DNA from: Clostridiales bacterium UBA4959
GTDB taxonomy: Bacteria; Bacillota; Clostridia; Oscillospirales; CAG-272
Length of the DNA: 7,714 bases
Reading direction: 5' to 3'
Assembly (NCBI GenBank): GCA_002397345.1
Contig: DHAH01000020.1
Coordinates: forward strand, 394 to 8,107
The position numbers were made by a program, and so were the translations under genes. Shown one piece after another: positions 1 through 5,916 of this stretch (its first letter is position 1; each line of letters starts with the position of its first letter). Below the pieces are notes generated by a model that saw nothing but the letters and a program-made list of their open reading frames with translations, searched no databases and had not been told where the DNA came from.

Positions 1-12
1 TACCTCCCCCAG

Positions 13-52
13 CGTATCCCCGTTCCCCGCGTTCCCCGCGTCCCCCGCGTCC
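13..52. repeat. C-rich short tandem array (unit CGTTCCCCG), copy 1
   Basis: The plus strand reads as imperfect units of about 9 bases, CGTATCCC, CGTTCCCCG, CGTTCCCCG, CGTCCCCCG, CGTCC. It begins 5 bases beyond the stop codon of the minus-strand deacetylase gene, so the G-rich form would lie in that gene's 3' untranslated RNA. The runs of four or five C at 18-21, 25-28, 34-37 and 42-46 fit a G-quadruplex pattern on the minus strand. The same unit recurs at 3131-3162 and 5841-5896. Those two copies have a hairpin on one side; here the matching side lies outside the window, so I cannot tell whether this is a complete element. No terminator for the deacetylase genes is visible in the 57 bases present. 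Confidence 0.8.
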
Positions 53-57
53 ATGGA

Positions 58-840
58 TTATTCTTGGCCATTGCCGCTGGCGCGTATCAGTTCAGACATA
101 GTGACGAAACGGTAGCCCTGTTCGATCAATTGCGGCAGAATAACGCGCAGCGATTCGGGCGTGTGGCTTTTACCCACTACATAATCGTGCATGAGGATAA
201 TATTGCCCGGTTTTACGTTTTTAAAGACCCTCGCGGTGATCTTTTCCGTAGCCGGCGCTTTCCAGTCCTGCGTGTCAACGTTCCACAATACTGCTGTATA
301 GTTCAGTTTTGCGATGATACGGTCGATGGCGGCGTTGTATTTGCCGGCGGGCGGCCGGAACAGCTTCGGCTTGTACTCACGCAGCCCTTGCAGCGTCTCT
401 TCCGCGGCGAGAACCTCATGCACCAGACCGCTCTCGTCCAAGGTTCCGATATCGGGGTGAGAATAGGTGTGGTTGCCGACTTCGTGTCCATCGTCAATTT
501 CGCGTTTCACAAGCTCCGGATATTTTTCGCAATTCTTGCCGACGATGAAAAACGTCGCTTTCACGCCGTATTCGGCAAGAATATCCAAAATTTGTGCCGT
601 ATACAGCTTGTGCGGACCGTCGTCAAACGTAAGAGCGACATATTTGTTGTCGCCAAAGACATTATAGCCCGCGCCGGCGATATCGGGCATGCGGAATAAA
701 CTAGTCAGCCCGCGCGTATCGCCGAGAATCAGCTCGGGTTCGCTGTATATACCGTCGGAATCATCCGCCGACGCGATGACCGGTGTAAATAAAAATGCAA
801 TAGCCGTGCATAATAATAAACAGTGTGCAATAAAACGCAT
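58..840 (-). CDS. Secreted polysaccharide deacetylase (CE4/NodB family)
   Basis: This 260-residue protein is a complete CE4 carbohydrate esterase that probably removes N-acetyl groups from peptidoglycan or another N-acetylhexosamine polymer outside the membrane. Residues 1-25 form a signal peptide (short basic start, hydrophobic core, ASA before a likely cut at 25/26). The NodB domain covers about 66-252 with every motif present: TFDDG at 71-75 (catalytic base D73, metal ligand D74), HTYSH at 124-128 (two metal-binding His), RPPAG at 162-166, W186 and D192-W193, and LMH with H218. The ATG at 840 lies 8 bases after the stop of the upstream deacetylase gene, with only a weak GGG-type Shine-Dalgarno inside that gene's end, so translation is probably coupled. 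The substrate is not evident from sequence; B. subtilis PdaB- or PgdA-like roles are both possible. Confidence 0.93.
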   Translation of the reverse strand: MRFIAHCLLLCTAIAFLFTPVIASADDSDGIYSEPELILGDTRGLTSLFRMPDIAGAGYNVFGDNKYVALTFDDGPHKLYTAQILDILAEYGVKATFFIVGKNCEKYPELVKREIDDGHEVGNHTYSHPDIGTLDESGLVHEVLAAEETLQGLREYKPKLFRPPAGKYNAAIDRIIAKLNYTAVLWNVDTQDWKAPATEKITARVFKNVKPGNIILMHDYVVGKSHTPESLRVILPQLIEQGYRFVTMSELIRASGNGQE

Positions 841-848
841 ATTATCGT

Positions 849-1826
849 TTACCCGACGGTCAGCTCGTCGAGCTTGCCGAACCGCCAGCCGTCGGCCGTC
901 ATGCGGTCGATAAATTCGGAAAGGATCTCGGCGTTGGTGGATGAGGTCGGATGAAGCAGCAGCACCATGCCTTCGTGCGTGTGTCCCAGCAGTTTATCCA
1001 GCGCTTTAGCGGGTATCATCTGCGTTTTGTTGTCCCAATCGGCGTAGGCATAGCTCCACATCACGGTTTTATAGCCCAGCTCCGACGCTAACCGCAGATC
1101 GCGCTCGCTGAACGTGCCGCAGGGCGGGCGATAGAATTTCGCCAGCTCCACTCCCGCGACAGAGCGCGCCGTGTCCTCGAGCGTTGTCAATTCGGCTTTA
1201 AACTCGTCGGCGGTCAGCTTCGTCATATCCTTGTGGTGGCTGGTGTGGTTGCAGACCAAATGGCCTTCGGAGCTCATGCGCTTCACCAGCTCGGAATTGC
1301 GGCGGATCAGGTTGTCAAGCACAAAAAACGCACCGGGAACGTTTTTTGTTTTCAATATATCAAGTATCTTTACCACATTGCCGTTTTCATAACCCGCGTC
1401 AAAGGTCAGGTATATAACCTTGCCGCAGCCCTCGCCGCCAAGCCAGACGCCGTTGTTCCGGGTCAGCGATTTTAATTCCGAAGGCAGCTCGGGGCGCGCG
1501 TGCGTGTCGTTGTTTTTGCAATACCAGTTTACAGCCGATGTGCTGCCTTCGGTCGACGCTATTGCGTTTACCGCGTCCGCATTATTGAAAAATCCATCCG
1601 CCAGCGCATTAACGGCGTGTCCTGCGCAGATAATAATCGTTATGGAAAGCAGCGACAGCGCCGCCCACACCGCGAAGACGGCGAGCCGCGCTTTATTGCC
1701 GCGTGCCTTTTTTATTATGGCGCTAAAACGCCGTCCGCTTTTTATATTTAAATTTATGATAATCAACTCCTCCACAGTATTATTAACGCGCGCGCGGATT
1801 TTAGACGAGGTAAAAATAGGCGGCAA
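849..1826 (-). CDS. Membrane-anchored PdaA-like polysaccharide deacetylase
   Basis: The product is a CE4 protein resembling B. subtilis PdaA, the N-acetylmuramic acid deacetylase of muramic-delta-lactam synthesis in spore cortex. Numbering from the longest frame (325 residues, TTG at 1826), there is a basic stretch at 29-47, one transmembrane segment at about 48-69 and an extracytoplasmic NodB domain from about 136 to 322. Motif 1 is TFDAGYENG (141-149): D143 is kept as catalytic base, but the second Asp of TFDDG is Ala144; B. subtilis PdaA has TFDNGYENG there. HTSHH (194-198), RPPCG (233-237), D263-W264 and LLHP with H292 are present. The start is uncertain: the TTG and a GTG at 1775 lack a Shine-Dalgarno, while a strong GGAGGAG sits at 1767-1773, so the true N-terminus may be about 20 residues shorter. 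It heads a two-gene unit with the downstream deacetylase. A cortex role, and so sporulation, is an inference. Confidence 0.88.
   Translation of the reverse strand: MPPIFTSSKIRARVNNTVEELIIINLNIKSGRRFSAIIKKARGNKARLAVFAVWAALSLLSITIIICAGHAVNALADGFFNNADAVNAIASTEGSTSAVNWYCKNNDTHARPELPSELKSLTRNNGVWLGGEGCGKVIYLTFDAGYENGNVVKILDILKTKNVPGAFFVLDNLIRRNSELVKRMSSEGHLVCNHTSHHKDMTKLTADEFKAELTTLEDTARSVAGVELAKFYRPPCGTFSERDLRLASELGYKTVMWSYAYADWDNKTQMIPAKALDKLLGHTHEGMVLLLHPTSSTNAEILSEFIDRMTADGWRFGKLDELTVG
1755..1773 (-). promoter_or_regulatory. Strong Shine-Dalgarno without AUG or GUG downstream
   Basis: On the minus strand GGAGGAG (1773 to 1767) is an excellent ribosome binding site. The next in-frame codons are TTG (1766), ATT (1763), ATC (1760) and ATA (1757). 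The TTG is too close to GGAGG, and no ATG lies within normal distance. Either a rare ATT/ATC/ATA start is used, or this is coding sequence and translation begins at GTG 1775 or TTG 1826 without a clear site. Confidence 0.5.
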
Positions 1827-1832
1827 AATAAT

Positions 1833-1884
1833 CGTGCATAATTATACAAGTTTGTGCATAATGTATATTGCATAATTATGCACG
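1833..1884. promoter_or_regulatory. Cluster of ARG-box-like operators (putative ArgR/AhrC sites)
   Basis: TGCATAATTATACA (1835-1848) and the perfect 14-base palindrome TGCATAATTATGCA (1869-1882) resemble the TGnATA-ATnCA pattern of ArgR/AhrC boxes in Gram-positive bacteria. A weaker half-matching site, TGCATAATGTATAT, lies at 1855-1868; its centre is 20 bases from the first site, close to the spacing of tandem ARG boxes. The outer arms also form a 13-base inverted repeat (1833-1845 with 1872-1884). The right-hand palindrome overlaps the -35 box of argG, so bound regulator should block that promoter when arginine is plentiful. The regulator identity is inferred from the downstream genes and box shape; no argR gene is in the window. 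Confidence 0.75.
1841..1846 (-). promoter_or_regulatory. Possible -10 box for the deacetylase genes
   Basis: A perfect TATAAT on the minus strand lies about 70 bases upstream of the strong GGAGGAG site. No good -35 hexamer sits 16-18 bases upstream of it (CAATAT is the closest). It lies inside the left ARG-box-like palindrome, so a repressor bound there could affect both directions. If transcription starts about 7 bases downstream, a start at TTG 1826 would leave almost no leader, which favours a start near 1757-1775. Confidence 0.35.
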
Positions 1885-1896
1885 CCGTGATATAAT
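1868..1896 (+). promoter_or_regulatory. argG promoter (-35 TTGCAT, -10 TATAAT)
   Basis: TTGCAT at 1868-1873 and TATAAT at 1891-1896 are separated by 17 bases, and TG at 1888-1889 gives an extended -10. This is a near-consensus housekeeping (SigA-type) promoter. Transcription should start near 1903, leaving a leader of about 32 bases with GGAG at 1922-1925, too short for a riboswitch or attenuator. The -35 lies within the right ARG-box palindrome. Confidence 0.8.
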
Positions 1897-1934
1897 TGCA
1901 TACAATATAAATAACATCAACGGAGTAAAAGAAA

Positions 1935-3173
1935 ATGTTGAAACAGATTAAAAAGATAGTGCTCGCTTATTCGGGCGGACTTGACACCTCGATAATAATC
2001 CCGTGGCTGAAGGATAATTATCCCGGCTGTGAGGTCATAGCGGTTTCCGGAAACGTGGGTCAGGCAGACGAGCTTGACGGGCTTGAGGCAAAGGCGCTCG
2101 CGACCGGCGCGTCGAAGCTGTATATAGAGGATTTGCGCAAGGAATTCATCGAGGACTACATTTATCCCACGATGAAGGCGGGCGCGAAATATGAAAATAA
2201 ATATCTGCTCGGCACGTCGTTCGCGCGTCCTGTAATCGCAAAGAGAATCGTCGAGATCGCGCTTGCCGAGGGCGCCGACGCCATCGCGCACGGCTGCACG
2301 GGCAAGGGCAACGACCAGGTGCGTTTCGAGCTGACCATCAAGGCGTTCGCGCCCGACATGACGATCATCGCGCCGTGGCGCGTGTGGGATATTAAATCGC
2401 GCGACGAGGAGATTGATTACGCGATCGCCAAAAACGTGCCCCTGAAGATTAACCGCGAGACTAATTATTCAAAAGATAAAAACCTGTGGCACCTCTCGCA
2501 CGAGGGACTGGATCTCGAGGATCCGGCAAACGAGCCGATGTATGATAAAATCCTTGAAATGGGCGTGACCCCCGAAGCCGCGCCCGATAAGCCGTCGTAT
2601 GTGACGATCTCGTTCGAGCGCGGCATACCGACAAAGCTTGACGGCGAGATCCTCGGCTCCGTTGCGCTCATGGAAAAGCTCAATAAGCTGGGCGGCGAGA
2701 ACGGTATCGGGCTGCTCGACATGGTCGAGAATCGGCTGGTGGGTATGAAGAGCCGCGGCGTGTATGAAACGCCCGGCGGAACGATACTTTACGCCGCGCA
2801 TGAGGCGCTCGAAACGCTGACGCTCGACCGCGACACAATGCATACAAAACAGCAGCTCGCGGGTAAATTCGCCGATCTGGTTTATTATGGGCAGTGGTTC
2901 ACGCCCCTGCGCGAGGCGCTGTCGGCGTTTGTGGATAAGACGCAGGAATATGTGACCGGCGACGTAAAACTCAAACTGTATAAGGGCAATATAATCACCG
3001 CGTCGATTACCTCGCCCTATTCGCTGTACAGCGAGGATATCGCGACGTTCGGCGAAGATAACGTGTACAATCAAAAGGATTCCGAGGGCTTCATCAACCT
3101 GTTCGGTTTGCCGATCGCCGTTGCGGCGCGGAGGAACGGGAGAACGGGGAACGGGGGAACGGTCGCTTTTTGA
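1935..3173 (+). CDS. argG: Argininosuccinate synthase
   Basis: ArgG is a cytoplasmic enzyme that joins citrulline and aspartate, using ATP, to make argininosuccinate, the penultimate step of arginine synthesis. The PP-loop AYSGGLDTS is at residues 11-19 and the conserved [14 protein letters not shown] block at 119-132 helps bind substrates. The rest matches the family throughout, including [10 protein letters not shown] and the final GFINLFGLP block. The ATG at 1935 follows GGAG by 9 bases, a good start. It is the first gene of the arg cluster, under the promoter and operators just upstream. The oddity is the C-terminus: family proteins, as I remember them, stop soon after the GLP block, but here residues 399-412 ([14 protein letters not shown]) are read from a GGGAAC tandem array, and the TGA stop lies in the loop of the element's hairpin. 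The enzyme core looks intact and is expected to work. Confidence 0.97.
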   Translation: MLKQIKKIVLAYSGGLDTSIIIPWLKDNYPGCEVIAVSGNVGQADELDGLEAKALATGASKLYIEDLRKEFIEDYIYPTMKAGAKYENKYLLGTSFARPVIAKRIVEIALAEGADAIAHGCTGKGNDQVRFELTIKAFAPDMTIIAPWRVWDIKSRDEEIDYAIAKNVPLKINRETNYSKDKNLWHLSHEGLDLEDPANEPMYDKILEMGVTPEAAPDKPSYVTISFERGIPTKLDGEILGSVALMEKLNKLGGENGIGLLDMVENRLVGMKSRGVYETPGGTILYAAHEALETLTLDRDTMHTKQQLAGKFADLVYYGQWFTPLREALSAFVDKTQEYVTGDVKLKLYKGNIITASITSPYSLYSEDIATFGEDNVYNQKDSEGFINLFGLPIAVAARRNGRTGNGGTVAF

Positions 3174-3201
3174 AAAAAGCTCCGCAAAAACTTTTGAACT
3201 A
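3131..3201 (+). repeat. Composite repeat element, copy A (G-rich array plus hairpin)
   Basis: The element begins with a G-rich array (3131-3162; units of the GGGGAAC type with 7-9 base spacing). It continues with a hairpin, GCTTTTT (3165-3171) against AAAAAGC (3174-3180), then GCTCCGCAAAA, ACTTTT and a short GAAC tail to about 3201. The same order of parts, read on the minus strand, occurs at 5802-5896. The array overlaps the last codons of argG and the hairpin loop contains the argG stop. The stem is mostly A-T and is not followed by a T run beyond its own arm, so I do not call it a terminator. No terminal repeats or target duplication could be recognised. Confidence 0.75.
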
Positions 3202-3229
3202 AAAGATTAAGATTTAGACATTTGTTTTG

Positions 3230-3260
3230 AGACAACTTTTCTTCGAGAAAAAAGTTGTCT
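3230..3260. repeat. AT-rich hairpin in the argG-argH spacer
   Basis: AGACAACTTTT (3230-3240) pairs with AAAAGTTGTCT (3250-3260), a perfect 11-base-pair stem with a 9-base loop. Neither strand has a T run directly after the stem, so it does not look like a standard terminator. It may be an mRNA stability or processing hairpin, or another dispersed repeat. Confidence 0.7.
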
Positions 3261-3273
3261 ATAGCGGGACAGC

Positions 3274-3292
3274 TCGAGGGCAGCGCCCTCGA
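3274..3292. repeat. GC-rich hairpin in the argG-argH spacer
   Basis: TCGAGGGC (3274-3281) pairs with GCCCTCGA (3285-3292) around the loop AGC, a strong 8-base-pair stem. It is not followed by T residues. It lies about 35 bases upstream of the argH start, clear of the ribosome binding site. Whether it belongs to the repeat element upstream is unclear, because no equivalent is visible beside the copy at 5802-5896. Confidence 0.7.
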
Positions 3293-3327
3293 TCGCATCC
3301 CCGTACTTTTGCATGGGTGACATTTAA

Positions 3328-4722
3328 ATGAAACAATCTGATAAGATGTGGGCTGGACGGTTTAGCAAAGAACTTGACAGCAGAGTAAACGATTTCAATT
3401 CGTCGATCGCGTTCGACAGCCGCATGTACGTCTGCGATATAGAGGGCAGCATGGCGCACGCCGCCATGCTCGGCCGGCAGGGAATCATCACCCCCGCCGA
3501 CGCGGAGCTGATAATCAGCGGGCTGGGCGGGATATTATCCGACCTCGAATCGGGCGCGCTTGAAATTGATCCGACCGCCGAGGACATCCACATGTTTGTG
3601 GAAGCCGCTCTGACCGCGCGGATCGGCGAGCCGGGCAAAAAGCTGCACACCGCACGCAGCCGCAACGATCAGGTCGCGCTTGATATAAGGCTGTACCTGC
3701 GCGGCGAGATAGCGGCGGTGAAAACCAAAATCAACGCCTTGCTGAAAGCCATATATGACAAGGCAACGGCGCACGCCGGCACGATTATGCCCGGTTATAC
3801 GCACCTCCAGCGCGCGCAGCCGGTAACCTTCGCGCACCATATTCTCGCCTACGCGCAGATGCTGCGCCGCGATATGGGCAGGCTGGACGACGCGGCGCGG
3901 CGCATGAACCTCTCGCCGCTCGGCTCGTGCGCGCTGGCGGCGACGACCTACCCGCTCGACCGCGAATCGGTCGCGGATGAGCTGGGATTTGACGGCGTTA
4001 CGGAAAACAGCATCGACGGCGTGTCCGACCGCGATTTCGTACTCGAGGTGGCGTCGGCGCTGACGATTATAATGACGCATCTGTCGCGTTTTTCGGAAGA
4101 AATTATCCTGTGGTCCAGCTCCGAATTTGGGTTTGCGACGCTTGACGACGCATTTTCGACCGGATCCTCGATAATGCCTCAAAAAAAGAACCCCGACGTC
4201 GCCGAGCTGGTGCGCAGCAAGACGGGCCGGGTGACAGGCTCGCTGGTTACGCTGCTCACCGTGATGAAGGGGCTGCCGCTTGCTTATAACAAAGACATGC
4301 AGGAGGACAAAGAAGCGATTTTCGACGCGCTTGACACCGTCAAGCTTTGTCTTGAGCTGTTTACCGGTATGTTCGCCACGCTCACGGTTAACGCCGATAA
4401 TATGCGCCGCGCCGCGTCGGGCGGATTCATTGCCGCCACCGATTGCGCCGACTATCTCGTGCGCAGGGGGCTGCCCTTCCGGGACGCTTATAAAGTGGTA
4501 GGAAAGCTTGTGGCTTATTGCATTGCCAACAATAAAACCTTCGAAACCCTCACGCTTGACGAATATAAATCTTTTGACGCGGCGTTCGAATGCGGTATCT
4601 ACGACGCAATCAACCTCGAGGCCTGCGTTAGCCGCCGCAATATAAAAGGCGGGCCAGCCGCCGGGTCGGTGCAGGCTCAATTGAAATCGCTCGCTGATTT
4701 TATAGGTGAACACAATGATTAA
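3328..4722 (+). CDS. argH: Argininosuccinate lyase
   Basis: ArgH splits argininosuccinate into arginine and fumarate, the last step of the pathway, as a cytoplasmic homotetramer of the fumarase/aspartase superfamily. At 464 residues it has normal length. Visible signatures are WAGRFSKELD near the start, TARSRNDQVALD (about 108-119), the catalytic-loop GYTHLQRAQP with T158-H159, and the mobile signature loop GSSIMPQKKNPD at 279-290 with the serine pair 280-281. The ATG at 3328 follows GGGTGA (3315-3320) by 7 bases. A four-codon reading frame (ATG at 3313) ends in a TAA that directly abuts this ATG, which is probably chance. A 154-base spacer with hairpins separates it from argG, and its 3' end overlaps argC by 8 bases. 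No defect is seen. Confidence 0.97.
   Translation: MKQSDKMWAGRFSKELDSRVNDFNSSIAFDSRMYVCDIEGSMAHAAMLGRQGIITPADAELIISGLGGILSDLESGALEIDPTAEDIHMFVEAALTARIGEPGKKLHTARSRNDQVALDIRLYLRGEIAAVKTKINALLKAIYDKATAHAGTIMPGYTHLQRAQPVTFAHHILAYAQMLRRDMGRLDDAARRMNLSPLGSCALAATTYPLDRESVADELGFDGVTENSIDGVSDRDFVLEVASALTIIMTHLSRFSEEIILWSSSEFGFATLDDAFSTGSSIMPQKKNPDVAELVRSKTGRVTGSLVTLLTVMKGLPLAYNKDMQEDKEAIFDALDTVKLCLELFTGMFATLTVNADNMRRAASGGFIAATDCADYLVRRGLPFRDAYKVVGKLVAYCIANNKTFETLTLDEYKSFDAAFECGIYDAINLEACVSRRNIKGGPAAGSVQAQLKSLADFIGEHND
4704..4709 (+). promoter_or_regulatory. Ribosome binding site deciding the argC start
   Basis: AGGTGA lies inside the end of argH, 5 bases before the ATG at 4715. It favours that ATG over the in-frame GTG at 4706, which lies within this site itself. 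The overlapping arrangement suggests that argC translation is coupled to argH. Confidence 0.7.
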
Positions 4723-5749
4723 CGTCGGTATCATAGGCGCGACAGGCTACGCGGGCGCGGAGCTGGTTCGGCTGCTGCTGTCACATCCTGCCGTAAAAAT
4801 TACAGGGCTGTCGTCGGTTTCGTTCGAGGGTAAAAGGATGTCGGAGATATACCCAAGCCTGAAAAATATATGCGATCTGCCGCTTACTGCAATGGATGAG
4901 GTTATCGCCGCGTCTGACGCGGTGTTCGCGAGTCTGCCGCACGGACTGTCGGAGGAGATAGCGGAAAAATGCGTCGCGCGCGGCGCTGTATTTATCGATC
5001 TGGGCGCGGATTTCAGACTGTATGACGAAGCGGAGTACGAGAAATGGTACGGGCTGGGCTATAAATTACCGCAGCTTCATGAAAGAGCCGTCTACGCGCT
5101 GCCGGAGCTGTTCCGCGAACGGATTATAAACGCCGATATCATCGGGAACCCCGGCTGTTATCCGACCTCGATCGCGCTCGGACTTGCGCCCGCGCTTAAA
5201 AATGGGCTTGCAGCAGCCGAGGGGATAATCATCGACGCAAAATCGGGCGTAACCGGCGCGGGACGCGGACTGACGCAGAACACGCATTTCCCCGACGCAA
5301 ACGAAAACTTCGCCGCGTATAAAGCGGGCTGTCATCGCCATACGCCCGAAATCGAGCAGACGCTTTCGACGCTTGCGGGACAAAAGCTCCGCGTCACGTT
5401 TGTGCCCCATCTGCTGCCCGTCAGCCGCGGTATTGAATCGACTATCTACTGCAAGCTGACAACGGGCACGGCGCTGGAGGAGATACATAAAATTTACGAA
5501 AAATTTTATGCCGGCGAGCGGTTCGTGCGCGTCATGCCGCTGGGCGAATACGCCGCGATTCGCAATGTGCGCGCCTCCAACTACTGCGACATTTCGCTTC
5601 ACGCCGACGAGCGCACGGGTACGCTCATCGTCTGCTCGGTAATCGATAACATGGTCAAAGGCGCGGCAGGTCAGGCGATACAGAATTTAAATATCCGTTT
5701 CGGACTGGATGAAGCCGCCGGTTTGTTGCAGCCGCCCGTAGTTTTTTAA
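4715..5749 (+). CDS. argC: N-acetyl-gamma-glutamyl-phosphate reductase
   Basis: ArgC reduces N-acetylglutamyl phosphate with NADPH to N-acetylglutamate semialdehyde, the third step from glutamate to ornithine. Its 344 residues are the usual length for the common bacterial form. The Rossmann NADP-binding motif GATGYAG is at 8-14, the catalytic cysteine is C148 in GNPGCYPTS, and the HRHTPEI motif (from 207) carries the conserved active-site histidine. The start codon ATG at 4715 lies inside the last codons of argH, an 8-base overlap. It is followed by a probable terminator and a 177-base spacer before argJ, so it may end the first transcript of the cluster. No odd residues were noticed. Confidence 0.97.
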   Translation: MINVGIIGATGYAGAELVRLLLSHPAVKITGLSSVSFEGKRMSEIYPSLKNICDLPLTAMDEVIAASDAVFASLPHGLSEEIAEKCVARGAVFIDLGADFRLYDEAEYEKWYGLGYKLPQLHERAVYALPELFRERIINADIIGNPGCYPTSIALGLAPALKNGLAAAEGIIIDAKSGVTGAGRGLTQNTHFPDANENFAAYKAGCHRHTPEIEQTLSTLAGQKLRVTFVPHLLPVSRGIESTIYCKLTTGTALEEIHKIYEKFYAGERFVRVMPLGEYAAIRNVRASNYCDISLHADERTGTLIVCSVIDNMVKGAAGQAIQNLNIRFGLDEAAGLLQPPVVF

Positions 5750-5788
5750 TATATCAAGAAGGGCACCCCCTTCTGCTATATATTTTTT
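5749..5788 (+). terminator. Probable rho-independent terminator after argC
   Basis: AGAAGGG (5757-5763) pairs with CCCTTCT (5768-5774) around a CACC loop. Weaker outer A-T pairs (5749-5753 with 5777-5781) extend the stem, and six T follow at 5783-5788 within a T-rich stretch to about 5805. It starts at the argC stop codon. If it works, argJ and argB need read-through or a promoter of their own; I found no convincing promoter between it and argJ. Confidence 0.62.
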
Positions 5789-5801
5789 ATTTATTTTATT
5801 T

Positions 5802-5896
5802 GTTTAAAAGTATTTTGCACAGCTTTTCTTCAGAAAAGCGCGTTCCCCGTTCCCCGTTCCCCGTCCCTCTCGTTCTCCGTTCCCCCGTTCCCCCGC
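5802..5896 (-). repeat. Composite repeat element, copy B (hairpin plus C-rich array)
   Basis: Read on the minus strand this copy has the same parts as the one at 3131-3201: a GGGGAAC-type array (5841-5896), the hairpin GCTTTTCT/AGAAAAGC (5822-5839, 8 pairs around 2 bases), then GCTGTGCAAAA, ACTTTT and AAAC. On the plus strand the array opens with three exact 7-base CGTTCCC units, followed by CGTCCCT, CGTTCTC and two CGTTCCCC units. The C runs at 5845-5848, 5852-5855, 5859-5862 and 5865-5867 fit a short-loop G-quadruplex pattern on the minus strand. The differing hairpin arms keep their pairing compared with the other copy (C and G swapped in together), which hints that the fold is conserved. 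It lies between the argC terminator and argJ and does not touch a coding region. Confidence 0.78.
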
Positions 5897-5910
5897 AGTT
5901 GCATTCATAT

Positions 5911-5916
5911 GAAGGG
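5911..5916 (+). promoter_or_regulatory. Ribosome binding site deciding the argJ start
   Basis: GAAGGG lies 10 bases before the ATG at 5927. The alternative in-frame ATG at 5909 overlaps this site and is preceded only by the end of the C-rich array and a pyrimidine-rich stretch, with no Shine-Dalgarno. The start at 5927 is therefore preferred. Confidence 0.65.

Noticed and set aside
64..699. A 211-codon plus-strand frame opposite the secreted deacetylase
   Set aside because: The opposite strand encodes a complete CE4 enzyme with all motifs. This frame has low-complexity composition and no family resemblance.
1897..1934. Riboswitch or attenuator in the argG leader
   Set aside because: The expected leader is about 32 bases, too short for a known riboswitch, and no terminator or leader peptide is present.
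3165..3180. Rho-independent terminator at the end of argG
   Set aside because: The stem is almost all A-T with a tiny loop and no T run follows it. It fits better as part of the repeat element, and argH needs transcription through it.
3313..3327. Four-codon leader peptide before argH
   Set aside because: ATG-GGT-GAC-ATT-TAA contains no arginine codons, has no ribosome binding site of its own and overlaps the argH site. Chance is the simplest explanation.
3535..4734. A 399-codon open frame on the minus strand across argH and the argC start
   Set aside because: It mirrors a clearly real gene in GC-rich DNA. Its translation is rich in Arg and His, with no recognisable domain and no matching regulatory signals.
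5841..5896. CRISPR array
   Set aside because: Units are 7-9 bases with no unique spacers of 25-40 bases, and no cas gene is near.
5904..5913. Palindrome TTCATATGAA as an ARG box before argJ
   Set aside because: It is only 10 bases, lacks the TGnATA half-sites seen upstream of argG, and overlaps the argJ ribosome binding site and an alternative ATG.
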